DNA from: Aphodosoma sp045658305
Lineage (GTDB): Bacteria; Bacteroidota; Bacteroidia; Bacteroidales; Paludibacteraceae
Direction: 5' to 3'
DNA: 33,488 nucleotides
NCBI GenBank assembly: GCA_045658305.1
Contig: JAZOUT010000004.1
Location: 1 to 33,488, forward strand
In this document: positions 23,357 through 31,116 of the stretch, one piece after another
Numbering within the stretch: position 1 is the stretch's first letter
How the letters are laid out: each line of letters begins with the position of its first letter
Program-made: the position numbers and the translations under genes
Notes under the pieces: model-generated
Databases searched by the model: none
Seen by the model: only the letters and a program-made list of their open reading frames with translations
Told to the model about the DNA's origin: nothing

Positions 23357-25624
23357 CTAATTATTGAGCATTGGAAAAGAAACAATAAACGTTGTGCCCA
23401 CTCCATATTCGGAAGAATATTCAATACTGCCATTTGCTTGATCAACTACATTTTTTACAACCATCAAACCAAGCCCCATACCTTTTGTTTTAGTCGTAAA
23501 ATTGACAGTAAACAATTTATCTTTATTTTCCTCTGGAATACCTATTCCATTATCAGCCACACTGATTAATACATTCGTTACATTATGATAGATTTTGACA
23601 GAAATCTCACCTTTTCTATCATCTGGGATTGCTTGTATAGCATTCTTCAACAAATTATTAAACACATGACCTATCATTTCTTTATCGACCAATACCATAG
23701 CCGAATCTAATGTCGAAGAAAAATCGATATTCACATCAGCCTCATTATTGCGGAACAAATTTACGGTATAACGCACACTCTCTACAATATTTATCGGAGT
23801 TAATGGCAATATTGGTGTTTTTGCAAAGTTTGACAAAGCATCAGTTGTTGTAGTAATACTTTCTATACCTTGCAATAATGCTTTAGCCGACGTATGTACT
23901 GCTTCTTTGTATTCTTGCAGATTATCACTACTTTGCATCAACAATCGTTGAGTGAGTAACTGCATAGGTGTCAACGGATTTTTTATTTCATGTGCCATCT
24001 GACGTGCCATCTGACGCCATGAAGCCTCACGTTCAGATTGAGCCAATTCCTCTACCGACACAGCCAACTTATCAATCATAGAATTATACTGCGCAACTAA
24101 TTTTGACAACACATCACCCTCTACCATAGGAAAATCAATCTTATCATTATCTCCACCCAATTCTATAGCACTCATCTTCTTCTCTAACAACGATAGTGGT
24201 GCCGACAATCTACGCGAAATAATATAACTAATAAACGATGTAACAATCATTGTCAGAAAAAACAAGTTGAATACTAACACAAAAAATAATGCCAAATTAC
24301 GTTTCAATTTAACGATTTCTGCCTTAGACGACATCATAACATAGACTTTACTATGATTAACGTCATTCAAAATAGCATAAGACCTAACAACTGGAACCCT
24401 ATTAACATCTACAATTCTCGCATAAAATGCTGACGGCATATCTGTAAATGGAAGTCCTTTCAAATCAGCAATATTATCTGGAACATCAATCCTATCTCCC
24501 GAAGAAATCAACAAATTTCCATTCTTATCATACAACGAAATATTCGCCTCCATCATACTTGCCAATCGAGGCACATCTTCGCTCAAAACAGACTCACAAT
24601 TAGAACACAACGAAATATCTGACATCAAATATTCAACCAAAAACTGCATTCTGTATTGCTGATTATAACATGCTGTACGCTCATATCTCACCTTTATCAA
24701 AAACGCAGCAACCACAAATACAACAATCATAGAGCCCACTAAAAAAGAAGTCAATGTGCGTTGAAAACGAGAAAAAAACGATGAGGCATTATAAATATTG
24801 CGCAAATAAAAAATATAATAAATCAAAGAAGATATAGCAAGATACAACGCAAACAAATATGTCAAGTTTACCACATAAAGATAAAACGGACTCCATGTCG
24901 GCAAACTAACTAAATAAACATCACCATCATAACTATAAACAAAATGCTCTATCTGCTCCCTTATGCGAATATTATTCAACCCCTCCCTATCTATCTTGAA
25001 ATGATTATACAACGGATAACTAAAATCTCCCTCTTGAGCCACAAGTGTAGTTCCTGAATACTTCGCAAGACTCCAACCATTATCTATAAAATCCTGCCAA
25101 TTGCCATCTACTCGATAATCATTCACCAACGTGTGACTATAACCCACCATCTTATAATCATTCTGCCAATAAACAAACAAAAGTATATTATTCGAAAACA
25201 AAAACAATACAGCAACCACATAAATAAAATAAACATATCCACTCCTTAATTTAAATGCCAAAATATCTATTGCCACAAGCAATAGAGAGAAAAATATCAT
25301 CAATAAGCCAAATTCATCAAAAAAAGGAATAAAAAAGAATGGTATACCCAACGTCATAATCAACAAATCCCAAACAACAAGTTCTTTTAACGAAATTCTA
25401 TCATACAACTTCTTGGATACCGACACACGAAAATATATAAAAAACCAAACCAAAACAAAAATGATAATATAATACCATGCCTCACGCCACGAAATATGGT
25501 CAATCTGGAATGGCAACAAATTTATTTCATCATTCAAATTTGGAAAATAAATAAAAGCAATAAAAAGCACAAACACAAATAATGTTTGCACCTGATTAAA
25601 CAAAATAGAAATAAATTTTATCAT
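23357..25624 (-). CDS. NtrY-like sensor histidine kinase
   Basis: Membrane sensor kinase of 755 residues. Several hydrophobic segments occupy residues ~10-150, with more at ~245-275 and ~290-312. A predicted periplasmic region (~313-440) precedes a further membrane segment (~443-470) and a HAMP-like linker. The phosphoacceptor H545 is in MAHEIKNPLTPMQLLTQRLL, the NtrY/NtrB-type H-box. The ATPase domain has the N-box NNLLKNAIQAIP, G1 DNGIGIPEENKDKLF and G2 GMGLGL (715-720), all intact. No response regulator is adjacent, so the partner is encoded elsewhere. It follows rlmH by 25 bp and is probably co-transcribed with it. The signal is unknown. Confidence 0.9.
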   Translation of the reverse strand: MIKFISILFNQVQTLFVFVLFIAFIYFPNLNDEINLLPFQIDHISWREAWYYIIIFVLVWFFIYFRVSVSKKLYDRISLKELVVWDLLIMTLGIPFFFIPFFDEFGLLMIFFSLLLVAIDILAFKLRSGYVYFIYVVAVLFLFSNNILLFVYWQNDYKMVGYSHTLVNDYRVDGNWQDFIDNGWSLAKYSGTTLVAQEGDFSYPLYNHFKIDREGLNNIRIREQIEHFVYSYDGDVYLVSLPTWSPFYLYVVNLTYLFALYLAISSLIYYIFYLRNIYNASSFFSRFQRTLTSFLVGSMIVVFVVAAFLIKVRYERTACYNQQYRMQFLVEYLMSDISLCSNCESVLSEDVPRLASMMEANISLYDKNGNLLISSGDRIDVPDNIADLKGLPFTDMPSAFYARIVDVNRVPVVRSYAILNDVNHSKVYVMMSSKAEIVKLKRNLALFFVLVFNLFFLTMIVTSFISYIISRRLSAPLSLLEKKMSAIELGGDNDKIDFPMVEGDVLSKLVAQYNSMIDKLAVSVEELAQSEREASWRQMARQMAHEIKNPLTPMQLLTQRLLMQSSDNLQEYKEAVHTSAKALLQGIESITTTTDALSNFAKTPILPLTPINIVESVRYTVNLFRNNEADVNIDFSSTLDSAMVLVDKEMIGHVFNNLLKNAIQAIPDDRKGEISVKIYHNVTNVLISVADNGIGIPEENKDKLFTVNFTTKTKGMGLGLMVVKNVVDQANGSIEYSSEYGVGTTFIVSFPMLNN

Positions 25625-25649
25625 AATCAGTTAGTTAAATATATACACA

Positions 25650-26144
25650 CTACTTGAAAAACAACGATTCCTCATGATGATATGGTTCACCCCTCAAAAT
25701 AGTCATAGCACGATATATCTGCTCAACCAAGATAGGACGAATAATCTGATGTGAAAAAGTCATCTTCGATATTGACAAAAACGACTTAGCTTGTTTATAC
25801 GCCTCAATCGAAAAACCATAGGCACCTCCTATCACAAACACCAATCGTTTGATTGATGAGTTCATGTTAGTTTTATCAATCCAGTATGCAAATTCCGTGC
25901 TAGACATCTGTTTTCCTTTATCATCTAAAAAAACAACATAATCATCAGAGCGTAATTGCTTAATTATCAATTCGCCCTCTTTTTGACGTAATTGTGCAGT
26001 ATCCATATTTTTTGCGTTTTTTACGTCAGGCACCTCGATAATTTCAATAGGCATATAATGCCCAATACGCTGAACATACGTGTCAATTGCTTTACCAATA
26101 TAATCGGTTGAAGTCTTTCCTACCCAAATAATTGCAAGTTTCAT
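25650..26144 (-). CDS. rlmH: 23S rRNA (pseudouridine1915-N3)-methyltransferase
   Basis: SPOUT-family methyltransferase that methylates pseudouridine 1915 in helix 69 of 23S rRNA in assembled 70S ribosomes, using S-adenosylmethionine. I chose ATG 26144 (MKLAIIWVGKTSTDYI) giving 164 residues; an in-frame start at 26183 would add 13 residues that do not fit the family and would leave almost no leader. The trefoil-knot motifs are LVFVIGGAYGF and SKMTFSHQIIRPILVEQIYRA, and the C-terminus (GEPYHHE) is typical. It is the first gene of the rlmH-kinase transcript and divergent from nadC. Confidence 0.95.
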   Translation of the reverse strand: MKLAIIWVGKTSTDYIGKAIDTYVQRIGHYMPIEIIEVPDVKNAKNMDTAQLRQKEGELIIKQLRSDDYVVFLDDKGKQMSSTEFAYWIDKTNMNSSIKRLVFVIGGAYGFSIEAYKQAKSFLSISKMTFSHQIIRPILVEQIYRAMTILRGEPYHHEESLFFK

Positions 26145-26197
26145 AATCCTATTTTTTTTAGTAAATACACACAACTTGTGCATCCATTATAACACTA

Positions 26198-26228
26198 CAA
26201 AGGTAAATAATTTTACCGAAACAGACAA
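26198..26228 (-). promoter_or_regulatory. rlmH promoter
   Basis: On the minus strand: TTG (26228-26226), a 20-bp gap, TACCTTTG (26205-26198). It is back to back with the nadC promoter. Confidence 0.75.
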
Positions 26229-26245
26229 GTTTTTCCACAATCATA

Positions 26246-26276
26246 TTGATATATTCCAAAAAAAATTGTAATTTTG
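26246..26276 (+). promoter_or_regulatory. nadC promoter
   Basis: TTG (26246-26248), a 20-bp gap, TAATTTTG (26269-26276). The predicted leader of ~75 nt consists largely of the TAACTCC heptamer array. Confidence 0.7.
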
Positions 26277-26311
26277 CACTTCAAAATAGTAATAACATAG
26301 AGCAAACGAGT

Positions 26312-26353
26312 TAACTCCTAACTCCTAACTCCTAACTCCTAACTCCTAACTAA
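26312..26353 (+). repeat. Heptamer array (TAACTCC)5 before nadC
   Basis: Five perfect copies plus one degenerate unit (TAACTAA) end 5 bp before the start codon, so they form most of the nadC 5' leader. Confidence 0.9.
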
Positions 26354-26358
26354 AAAAT

Positions 26359-27201
26359 ATGCTTGACAACTTAGACGAACTCATCAAACTTTGGTTTGCC
26401 GAAGATATCGGAGATGGCGACCACACTACCCTTTCATCAATCCCTGCTGATGCGATGGGCAAACAACAATTGATTATCAAAGAAGAAGGTATCGTGGCAG
26501 GTATCGAAGTGGCAAAACGCGTATTTGCAGCATTCGACCCTGAACTCAAAATGACTCAATTCCTTCACGACGGCGACCACGTAAAACCAGGCGATATAGC
26601 ATTTGTAGTAGAAGGTCGCACACAATCGTTGTTGCAAACAGAACGTCTAATGCTCAACATCATGCAACGCATGAGTGGCGTGGCTACTCGCACTGCCGAA
26701 TATGTGAAATTGGTAGAAGGCACTAAATGTCGCGTACTCGACACACGCAAAACAACTCCGGGCTTGCGTATGTTAGAAAAAGAGGCTGTACGCATCGGTG
26801 GAGGTTGCAACCATCGTATCGGACTCTTCGACATGATTCTCCTCAAAGACAACCACGTTGACTTTGCAGGTGGCATCTCTAACGCTATCCGTCGCGCTCA
26901 AGAGTACCTCAAAGAAAAAGGTAAAAACCTCAAAATAGAAATCGAAGTACGCTCGTTCGACGAGTTAAACGAAGCCCTCGCTACTGGTGGCATCGACCGC
27001 ATAATGCTCGACAACTTCTCGCCAGCCGACACACGCAAAGCAGTAGAAATCATCGGTGGTCGCGTTGAAGTTGAATCTTCAGGCGGTATTACATACGACA
27101 CACTTCGTGAGTATGCCGAATGTGGCGTAGATGTCATCTCTGTCGGTGCATTGACACATTCAGTAAAAAGCCTTGACATGAGCTTCAAAGCCGTAAAATA
27201 A
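26359..27201 (+). CDS. nadC: Nicotinate-nucleotide pyrophosphorylase (quinolinate phosphoribosyltransferase)
   Basis: Cytosolic enzyme converting quinolinate and PRPP to nicotinate mononucleotide, CO2 and pyrophosphate in de novo NAD synthesis. Its 280 residues are the standard length. Recognisable elements are EDIGDGDHTT near the N-terminus, the RMSGVATRTAEYV helix, the quinolinate-binding CRVLDTRKTTPGLRMLEKEA segment, GGGCNHRIGLFDMILLKDNH, and the barrel end VEVESSGGITYDTLREYAE followed by GVDVISVGALTHS. It is monocistronic with its own promoter and a strong terminator at 27221. Confidence 0.98.
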   Translation: MLDNLDELIKLWFAEDIGDGDHTTLSSIPADAMGKQQLIIKEEGIVAGIEVAKRVFAAFDPELKMTQFLHDGDHVKPGDIAFVVEGRTQSLLQTERLMLNIMQRMSGVATRTAEYVKLVEGTKCRVLDTRKTTPGLRMLEKEAVRIGGGCNHRIGLFDMILLKDNHVDFAGGISNAIRRAQEYLKEKGKNLKIEIEVRSFDELNEALATGGIDRIMLDNFSPADTRKAVEIIGGRVEVESSGGITYDTLREYAECGVDVISVGALTHSVKSLDMSFKAVK

Positions 27202-27220
27202 TCCAAAAATAACCCACAAA

Positions 27221-27252
27221 AAGCCTGAATCACCTACGATTCAGGCTTTTTT
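27221..27252 (+). terminator. nadC terminator
   Basis: AAGCCTGAATC (27221-27231) pairs perfectly with GATTCAGGCTT (27238-27248), followed by Ts. Confidence 0.92.
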
Positions 27253-27359
27253 GTGTATTCTTTCTTTATTCTATACTTCCAAGATAGTGAACCATACCTG
27301 CAAGCAACCTGCAAGCAAGAAAACCGTCATGCACATGAAAGTTTGTTAAAAAAAAATTA

Positions 27360-28370
27360 CTAAAACAAAATTTTCCTATATCTATACTCCTCTATCAACT
27401 CCCCTCCAAATTCCAATTTAAAATCTCTAACTCCATACTCTCTATTTCGTGGTCCTGCACCCATAAAGTCGAACCTACCGCCACCCATGTCTGCCACCAA
27501 CTGCATGGCTTGCCAAGTGGCTACCACCGACGGATAAACTCCCTCTATTCGCTCATCAACCGAAGCCCGATACCACTCATAAAACAATGAGGAATTAGGA
27601 GTGAGGAGTGAGGAATGAAACAACATCGCACTTCCCGACACCACTCTACCTCTGTACGTTACCACAAACACTCGCCCTATCCCCGACTCATTCAATCTCA
27701 AAAAGAGATCCACCGACGGCAACGGACGATGTATGCGCCTATACAAATGCTTCAGCAACCCATACCACTCCACAATCTGCTCTCTTGTAGGTTCTAATAC
27801 CACCTCTACACCAGCCTCAAACGACTGCTTCAACTGCCGTCTTTTGTCTCGTTTCATCTTTGCCACAACATCTTCTCCTGCCTCAATATCACGATATATA
27901 TTATACCAAGGAGAGTTGAAAGTTAAGAGTTGAGAGTTGAAATTTAAACCATATATATTATTGTCAGAAAAATGACGATATTCCACATACAAAGCCCTCT
28001 TTCTGCAATACATCACAATCGCCTCATTCATCAACTCAAACGCCTTAATAGCCTCTTCATCAGTAATATTTTGCGCCCTCCATGGTTCGCGCCACGCCAC
28101 TGCGTATGCACCCAATCGCCATGGCAACCACTTCACAAATCGCTGTATAACAATAGGCTGAAGCAACAAAAGCTGAGATTTGTACATATCTCCAATCGCA
28201 TCCAATTGTGCATTGTACATTGAGCATTGAGCATTAACATATACCGCAAAAAGCACAACCTTAATGTCCCTTTCATGCTCGAAAAGACGCATCCATCCCT
28301 TAGTTTGAAACACATTCTGCGCCTCAAACTGCGGAAATTGGTTGATATGGTCTATGATTTCTACTCTCAT
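27360..28370 (-). CDS. FemAB/GNAT-like (Acetyltransf_6) protein carrying three heptamer insertions
   Basis: Protein of 336 residues resembling GNAT-fold aminoacyl/acyl transferases of the FemAB/Acetyltransf_6 group. Supporting elements are KMKRDKRRQLKQSFEAGVEV in mid-protein, VFVVTYRGRVVSGSAML, and the C-terminal FDFMGAGPRNREYGVRDFKLEFGGEL typical of the second GNAT lobe. It is cytosolic and the substrate is unknown. Three heptamer arrays lie in frame and encode Asn/Ser/Gln/Leu-rich inserts: VNAQCSMYNAQLDAIGD, LNFNSQLLTFNS and FHSSLLTPNSSLF. Each interrupts otherwise family-like sequence at a likely loop, yet the frame is kept. The promoter on the minus strand is at 28399-28428. Confidence 0.75.
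   Translation of the reverse strand: MRVEIIDHINQFPQFEAQNVFQTKGWMRLFEHERDIKVVLFAVYVNAQCSMYNAQLDAIGDMYKSQLLLLQPIVIQRFVKWLPWRLGAYAVAWREPWRAQNITDEEAIKAFELMNEAIVMYCRKRALYVEYRHFSDNNIYGLNFNSQLLTFNSPWYNIYRDIEAGEDVVAKMKRDKRRQLKQSFEAGVEVVLEPTREQIVEWYGLLKHLYRRIHRPLPSVDLFLRLNESGIGRVFVVTYRGRVVSGSAMLFHSSLLTPNSSLFYEWYRASVDERIEGVYPSVVATWQAMQLVADMGGGRFDFMGAGPRNREYGVRDFKLEFGGELIEEYRYRKILF
27587..27621 (-). repeat. Heptamer array 1 inside the FemAB-like gene
   Basis: Plus-strand units ATGAGGA, ATTAGGA, GTGAGGA, GTGAGGA and ATGAAAC; in the sense strand they read as CACTCCT-type words. They encode the FHSSLLTPNSSLF stretch. Confidence 0.8.
27912..27946 (-). repeat. Heptamer array 2 inside the FemAB-like gene
   Basis: Plus-strand units AGAGTTG, AAAGTTA, AGAGTTG, AGAGTTG and AAATTTA; sense-strand CAACTCT-type words. 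They encode LNFNSQLLTFNS. Confidence 0.8.
28205..28239 (-). repeat. Heptamer array 3 inside the FemAB-like gene
   Basis: Plus-strand units ATTGTGC, ATTGTAC, ATTGAGC, ATTGAGC and ATTAACA; sense-strand CAATGCT-type words. They encode VNAQCSMYNAQLD. Confidence 0.8.
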
Positions 28371-28398
28371 CGTTTGCTGTCACTTTGATAACTATCAA

Positions 28399-28428
28399 CA
28401 AAGGTACAAAAATAGTGGCATTTGTACA
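28399..28428 (-). promoter_or_regulatory. Promoter of the FemAB-like gene
   Basis: On the minus strand: TTG (28428-28426), a 19-bp gap, TACCTTTG (28406-28399), ~28 bp upstream of the start codon. Confidence 0.65.
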
Positions 28429-28449
28429 AGTATTATCTGAAGATTGCTT

Positions 28450-28515
28450 TATAGTATGTTTATCATATATTTATAGTATGTTTATAGTATATTTATCATA
28501 TATTTATAGTATGTT
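28450..28515. repeat. 11-bp AT-rich tandem repeat, six units
   Basis: Six consecutive 11-bp units alternate between TATAGTATGTT/TATAGTATATT (units 1, 3, 4, 6) and TATCATATATT (units 2, 5). The period is close to one helical turn. It lies in the 320-bp divergent region between the FemAB-like gene and the lipoprotein gene, upstream of both promoters. No gene is seen in this interval. Confidence 0.9.
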
Positions 28516-28577
28516 GTAGTATAGGAGAGGGTAAGGAAAGAGTATTTGTTAAATGATATTAAAAATGGGGGAGGGCA

Positions 28578-28608
28578 TTGCTGTATTGGAAAAAATGTTT
28601 TAACTTTG
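28578..28608 (+). promoter_or_regulatory. Promoter of the lipoprotein gene
   Basis: TTG (28578-28580), a 20-bp gap, TAACTTTG (28601-28608). The predicted leader is ~75 nt to ATG 28691. Confidence 0.65.
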
Positions 28609-28690
28609 TGGCGTTGTTTTAGGGGTATTGATGAATACCTTAAAAATGTTTAGTAACTTTATTTTTTTACCATTTAAAATAGGAGGCTCT

Positions 28691-29173
28691 ATGAAGAAAC
28701 TAATTTTTTTTATTTCGTTATCTCTACTTACATTAGTAGGATGTGAGGAGAGAAAATATGAATGTACTGATGTATGGGAAAATCATGATGTTGAATGTTG
28801 TGGAATAAAAGACCCATTGAATAACCTTGAATGGTTAAATGAATTTCATTTAAAGTACAAATCCCAATATCTTTATGGTCATAAAGCTGAGATTTTATGT
28901 TTGAAATATGAGAATAAAACGACTAAAGAACATTCAATTTTATTTTATAAACATAAAGTTTATCCAAGACGTGTTAGCACACATTATTGTAATGGAGATT
29001 GGTATTTTAGTGGAATCTTAGGGGCATCTCCTGAATATATTGATATCTTTACATCTAATCAATATACTCGGTCTTCTGAATCTATGGAGCCCCATATGAA
29101 TAGTGATATTTGGAATACATTTGTACAAGAAAATGTTTTAATGGACACTTTGGCTATATATACTTATAATTGA
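28691..29173 (+). CDS. Small lipoprotein of unknown function
   Basis: The protein has 160 residues with ATG 28691. It starts with MKKLIFFISLSLLTLVGCEE, a lipoprotein signal with lipobox LVGC, so it is anchored in the envelope. The mature part has several cysteines (CTDVWENHDVECCGIK) and many aromatic residues; no domain is recognised. AGGAGG at 28681-28686, 4 bp before the ATG, is a perfect Shine-Dalgarno sequence, unlike every neighbour. The gene is AT-rich and uses codons such as TTA and AAA more than flanking genes, consistent with recent acquisition. A frame open to 28628 would add 21 residues, but the SD and signal peptide favour 28691. Confidence 0.7.
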   Translation: MKKLIFFISLSLLTLVGCEERKYECTDVWENHDVECCGIKDPLNNLEWLNEFHLKYKSQYLYGHKAEILCLKYENKTTKEHSILFYKHKVYPRRVSTHYCNGDWYFSGILGASPEYIDIFTSNQYTRSSESMEPHMNSDIWNTFVQENVLMDTLAIYTYN

Positions 29174-29293
29174 TTTAATATAGATATACTTAGGAAATAT
29201 AATTTTTTATTATTTGTACTTTGCTTAAATGCAATTAATATTTTTGCAGAACCTGTAAATCCCAAATCTTTTAGTGTAATTCAAAATGATTGA
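29174..29293 (+). pseudogene. Possible remnant of a second secreted protein
   Basis: Directly after the lipoprotein stop, the same frame continues open for 39 codons and reads LRKYNFLLFVLCLNAINIFA, a convincing signal peptide, then EPVNPKSFSVIQND and a stop. No ATG, GTG or TTG precedes it. It looks like the 5' end of a truncated gene that lost its start codon and body. The following 301 bp to the nitroreductase hold a terminator, a promoter and a possible structured leader. Confidence 0.35.
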
Positions 29294-29362
29294 TTATTGA
29301 TAATCAGACGGTAGAGGCGTCGCAGTTAATTGTTAGATAATTGATGAAGTGATATTATTATT

Positions 29363-29394
29363 CGCCAACCTCTCTTACAAGAGGTTGGCGTTTT
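29363..29394 (+). terminator. Intrinsic terminator
   Basis: CGCCAACCTC (29363-29372) pairs perfectly with GAGGTTGGCG (29381-29390), then TTTT. It ends the lipoprotein region ahead of the nitroreductase promoter. Confidence 0.8.
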
Positions 29395-29434
29395 GTTGTT
29401 AACTATAAAAAACTCTATAAAAAATAGAAAAGAC

Positions 29435-29465
29435 TTGCATTTAGCATAAAAATTTTGTATCTTTG
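29435..29465 (+). promoter_or_regulatory. Promoter of the nitroreductase gene
   Basis: TTG (29435-29437), a 20-bp gap, TATCTTTG (29458-29465). Transcription should start near 29472, leaving a ~120-nt leader. Confidence 0.75.
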
Positions 29466-29484
29466 CACTATATTTATTAAAGCC

Positions 29485-29545
29485 AAGTTGGCGACACCTT
29501 AGCAGACTCAAATGTATTTGGTGTGCTTTCTATTTGCACCAACTT
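29485..29545 (+). promoter_or_regulatory. Possible structured 5' leader
   Basis: AAGTTG (29485-29490) pairs with CAACTT (29540-29545). Inside, GC-g-ACACC (29491-29498) pairs with GGTGTGC (29520-29526) with one bulged G. The stems are nested and lie wholly in the untranslated leader of the nitroreductase gene. It does not match a riboswitch class I know. Confidence 0.3.
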
Positions 29546-29570
29546 TGCAAATTAATAGTCAAATAGACAT

Positions 29571-29591
29571 AAACTATAAACTCTAAACTAA
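29571..29591 (+). repeat. Heptamer array before the nitroreductase gene
   Basis: AAACTAT, AAACTCT and AAACTAA end 3 bp before the ATG at 29595. Confidence 0.6.
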
Positions 29592-29594
29592 AAT

Positions 29595-30122
29595 ATGACT
29601 TCATTCTATGACCTCGTAAAGAATCGTCGTTCGATTCGTAAATATGAAGACCGCGCGGTTGAACAAGAGAAAATTGACTCTATACTTCGCTCTGCGCTTA
29701 TGTCGCCTGCGTCAAAACGCACTAATGGCTGGGAATTTATCGTTGTTGACGACCGCGAATTGTTGCAAAAAATATCGACTTGTCGCGAATTAGGTAGCAA
29801 ATTCGTTGCCGATGCGCCTATGGCTATCGTGGTGTGTGCATCGCCTGAGAAGAGCGATGTGTGGTTCGAAGATGCTTCGATTGCAGCACTTATCATACAA
29901 TTAGCTGCACAGGATTTGGACCTCGGCTCATGCTGGGTGCAAGTGTACAATCGTATGCACACCGAGACCGAAACTGCGGGCGAATATATCCGCAGTTTGT
30001 TGAATATACCTGAAAACTTAGAGGTATTGAACATCGTAACTCTCGGCTATAAAAACGAAGAGCGCAAACCTTACGACGAAGAAAAACTCAGCTATGATAA
30101 ACTCCATAGGAATACATTTTAA
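29595..30122 (+). CDS. Nitroreductase family FMN oxidoreductase
   Basis: FMN-dependent NAD(P)H oxidoreductase of the nitroreductase fold, 175 residues, cytosolic, usually a homodimer. Signatures are YDLVKNRRSIRKYEDRAVEQ (FMN phosphate-binding Arg/Ser), LMSPASKRTNGWEFIVVDD, DASIAALIIQLAAQDLDLGSCWVQ and the C-terminal VLNIVTLGYKNEERKPYDEEKL. The physiological electron acceptor is unknown. Its 3' end overlaps the DUF2520 gene by 29 bp, so both are probably on one transcript. The 5' leader is long and potentially structured. Confidence 0.9.
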   Translation: MTSFYDLVKNRRSIRKYEDRAVEQEKIDSILRSALMSPASKRTNGWEFIVVDDRELLQKISTCRELGSKFVADAPMAIVVCASPEKSDVWFEDASIAALIIQLAAQDLDLGSCWVQVYNRMHTETETAGEYIRSLLNIPENLEVLNIVTLGYKNEERKPYDEEKLSYDKLHRNTF

Positions 30123-30879
30123 TATCACCTTCATTGGTGCTGGCAATGTGGCATGGCATTTGGCTCCTGCGCTGAAAGATGCAGGGCATCACATCGTGCA
30201 GGTGTATAGTCGCACTATCGAATCTGCCGAGGCATTGGCACGCCAAGTGGGCGCAAAGGCCACAAATGTATATGAAGAGGTGGAACCTACATCGCACATA
30301 TATATTTATGCACTGACCGACGACTCGTTGCAATGGGTGATGAACCACATCAAGATACGCAAAGGATTGCACATACACACGGCAGGCAGTATGCCTATAT
30401 CGATATTCAAACAGGTACGCGACAATTATGGTTGCCTCTACCCTCTACAAACTTTCACTAAAGAGAAGCGCGTAGATTTGCGCAAAGTGCCTTTCTTCAT
30501 CGAAGGTAATACACCTGAAAACGAGACTTTGATAAATGATATTGCACGCTGTATGTCGCAAAAAATATATCGATTATCATCCGAAAACCGCAAAGAGTTG
30601 CATTTAGCAAGTGTATTCGCATGTAATTTCTCGAACCTTATGTATATCTATGCAGAAAAGATGTTAGGTCGCAAAAATATTCCTTTCGAGGTATTGCACG
30701 GATTGATTACCGAGTCGGTGAATAAAGTGAAGAAAATCGGTCCTCGTGCAGCACTAACAGGTCCAGCTCGCCGTGGCGATAATCGCATCCTCGACCAACA
30801 CATTGCCCTACTCCACAAAGACCCCGATTGGCAAGAGATATATACGTTGTTATCGGAACAGATAAAGAGGATTGAATAA
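30094..30879 (+). CDS. Rossmann-fold DUF2520 protein
   Basis: The protein has 261 residues. The N-terminal Rossmann nucleotide-binding domain carries the dinucleotide motif FIGAGNVAWHLAPALKDAGH (F420/NADP oxidoreductase-like). The C-terminal helical DUF2520 domain includes RKELHLASVFACNFSNLMY and GPRAALTGPARRGD, which are family-typical. It resembles ketopantoate reductase or pyrroline-5-carboxylate reductase folds, but the reaction is unknown. The start at 30094 overlaps the nitroreductase gene; ATG use there gives an 8-residue lead-in before the first beta-strand, which is acceptable. In Bacteroidota it is often next to a KdsC-like phosphatase gene, as here (from memory). Confidence 0.85.
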   Translation: MINSIGIHFNITFIGAGNVAWHLAPALKDAGHHIVQVYSRTIESAEALARQVGAKATNVYEEVEPTSHIYIYALTDDSLQWVMNHIKIRKGLHIHTAGSMPISIFKQVRDNYGCLYPLQTFTKEKRVDLRKVPFFIEGNTPENETLINDIARCMSQKIYRLSSENRKELHLASVFACNFSNLMYIYAEKMLGRKNIPFEVLHGLITESVNKVKKIGPRAALTGPARRGDNRILDQHIALLHKDPDWQEIYTLLSEQIKRIE

Positions 30880-30902
30880 AATATTTTCTTATATAGATTA
30901 AA

Positions 30903-31098
30903 AGACATAATGACACAAAAACATAATACTTAATTCTTTAAACATATGCCTCGCTACGCCGATGGCGTATCTTGGCAAATTAATGACATATTTTCAAGTT
31001 ACATTTATCTAATATGTCTTTATAGTCGAGATTTTTACGCAGTAAAAAGCAAAACCATTATGAAGAAAAAAAGTTTTTGTCCTTATGTCATTCTGTCT
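30903..31098. mobile_element. 196-bp MITE-like element with terminal inverted repeats
   Basis: The left end AGACATAATGACACAAAAAC (30903-30922) matches the reverse complement of the right end (31079-31098, AGACAGAATGACATAAGGAC) at 16 of 20 positions. The internal region has no coding capacity. The right half (31012-31062) recurs in inverse orientation at 33373-33421. It fills the gap between the DUF2520 and kdsC genes. Target-site duplication is not clear. Confidence 0.6.
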
Positions 31099-31116
31099 AA
31101 ATAATAATAAATAAAG

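Noticed and set aside
26145..26183. Extended rlmH start at 26183
   Set aside because: The predicted transcription start lies about at this position, and the extra 13 residues do not fit the RlmH N-terminus.
27608..28223. Plus-strand open frames opposite the FemAB-like gene
   Set aside because: Short, mutually overlapping and without family likeness, while the minus strand encodes a coherent GNAT-fold protein.
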